A stretch of DNA of 64,000 bases. It comes from Saccharothrix algeriensis. GTDB lineage: Bacteria; Actinomycetota; Actinomycetes; Mycobacteriales; Pseudonocardiaceae. The stretch is from contig NZ_JAFBCL010000001.1 in NCBI RefSeq assembly GCF_016907655.1, forward strand, positions 3,754,001 through 3,818,000. Direction: 5' to 3'. Shown one piece after another: positions 63,498-64,000 of this stretch (positions within the stretch are counted from its first letter, which is position 1; each line of letters begins with the position of its first letter). The notes beneath the pieces were generated by a model. It ran no database searches, was not told where the DNA came from, and saw nothing but the letters and a program-made list of their open reading frames with translations. Position numbers and translations under genes: made by a program.

Positions 63498-64000
63498 GTG
63501 ACCTCCGACAACGGCGTTGACGCCCAGGAGCTGACCGACCTGACCGACGGGCAGGACCTCGACGGTGGCGCCGAGGACGTCGAGCAGGACGAGGCGACGG
63601 AGGACACCGCGGAGCCCGCCACCGCCGTCGAGCCCGGCGAGGGCGCCGAGGGCGACGACACCGCCGAGGCCGAGGTCGCGGTCGACGAGACCCCGATCGA
63701 CGCCGAGCCCGCCGACCCGGCCGCCGAGATGCGCGAGGCCCTCCGGCACGCGCCCGGCGACTGGTACGTCGTGCACTCGTACGCGGGCTACGAGAACAAG
63801 GTCAAGACCAACCTCGAGACGCGCATCCAGACGCTCGACATGGAGGACTACATCTTCCAGGTCGAGGTGCCGACCGAGGAAGTCACCGAGATCAAGAACG
63901 GCCAGCGCAAGCAGGTGCAGCGCAAGGTGCTGCCCGGCTACATCCTGGTCCGCATGGAGCTGAACGACGCCTCGTGGAGCGCGGTGCGCAACACGCCGGG
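63498..64000 (+). CDS. nusG: Transcription antitermination protein NusG (5' part)
   Basis: Cut off by the window edge after 167 codons. An acidic N-terminal tail of about 85 residues precedes the NGN domain, which begins [20 protein letters not shown] and runs to the end of the window with the [11 protein letters not shown] motif. GTG start; the only purine-rich site, AGGAAG, is rather far upstream. NusG couples RNA polymerase to pausing, Rho and ribosomes. Confidence 0.95.
   Translation, partial: MTSDNGVDAQELTDLTDGQDLDGGAEDVEQDEATEDTAEPATAVEPGEGAEGDDTAEAEVAVDETPIDAEPADPAAEMREALRHAPGDWYVVHSYAGYENKVKTNLETRIQTLDMEDYIFQVEVPTEEVTEIKNGQRKQVQRKVLPGYILVRMELNDASWSAVRNTP

Overview
This 64 kb window is chromosomal core DNA of a high-GC actinobacterium. 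Frequent GTG starts, 4-bp ATGA/GTGA stop-start overlaps, leaderless-looking promoters and the gene content all fit the order Pseudonocardiales (a Saccharothrix/Actinosynnema/Lentzea-like organism is my best guess; the genus is an inference). I can support 62 protein genes (the last one cut by the window edge) and four tRNA genes.

Layout. 1-584 is a gene-free stretch with a 13-bp minisatellite. 585-11271 is a menaquinone (MK) block: menA, a secreted SH3-type protein, menE and menB on the minus strand; menD and a secreted M1 metallopeptidase on the plus strand; then isochorismate synthase, an ECF sigma factor and a CU044_5270-type membrane protein in one tightly coupled minus-strand operon. 11335-16098 holds a DUF3592-type membrane protein, paaABCDE (phenylacetyl-CoA epoxidase) and a proline-rich membrane protein. 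16239-21614 carries an inositol-monophosphatase-like gene, two GT4 glycosyltransferases, menG and menJ. 21962-37907 is a complete 14-gene nuoA-N operon (complex I), followed by a polyprenyl diphosphate synthase at 37927. This is a redox neighbourhood: quinone head group, side chain, side-chain reductase and the main quinone-reducing enzyme lie together.

38942-53820 is mixed: RarD-type permease, a 962-residue low-complexity membrane protein with a C-terminal sunset-like domain, korA/korB (2-oxoglutarate:ferredoxin oxidoreductase), a crotonase, an Lrp/AsnC regulator divergent from a DDAH-like hydrolase, a LysR regulator, a small orphan nuoB2-C2-I2 cluster, htpX, rmlA and yajQ. 53943-63427 holds tRNA-Tyr, an accessory-looking gap (an SOS-box palindrome and one CRISPR-like repeat), PhzF, a GGDEF-EAL protein, tRNA-Thr, tRNA-Met, rpmG, hadA-hadB, two MmpS-like proteins, aspC, tRNA-Trp, secE and the start of nusG. 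The order rpmG-hadA-hadB...trpT-secE-nusG is the same as in mycobacteria.

Regulation visible in the sequence: two near-ideal Rex operators lie upstream of nuoA, and a third Rex-like site overlaps the ribosome binding site of menJ, suggesting that NADH/NAD+ status sets both complex I and MK side-chain saturation. A -10-like hexamer sits 6-8 nt upstream of at least a dozen start codons (menB, menD, menF, menG, hadA and others), indicating widespread leaderless transcription and helping to fix several starts.
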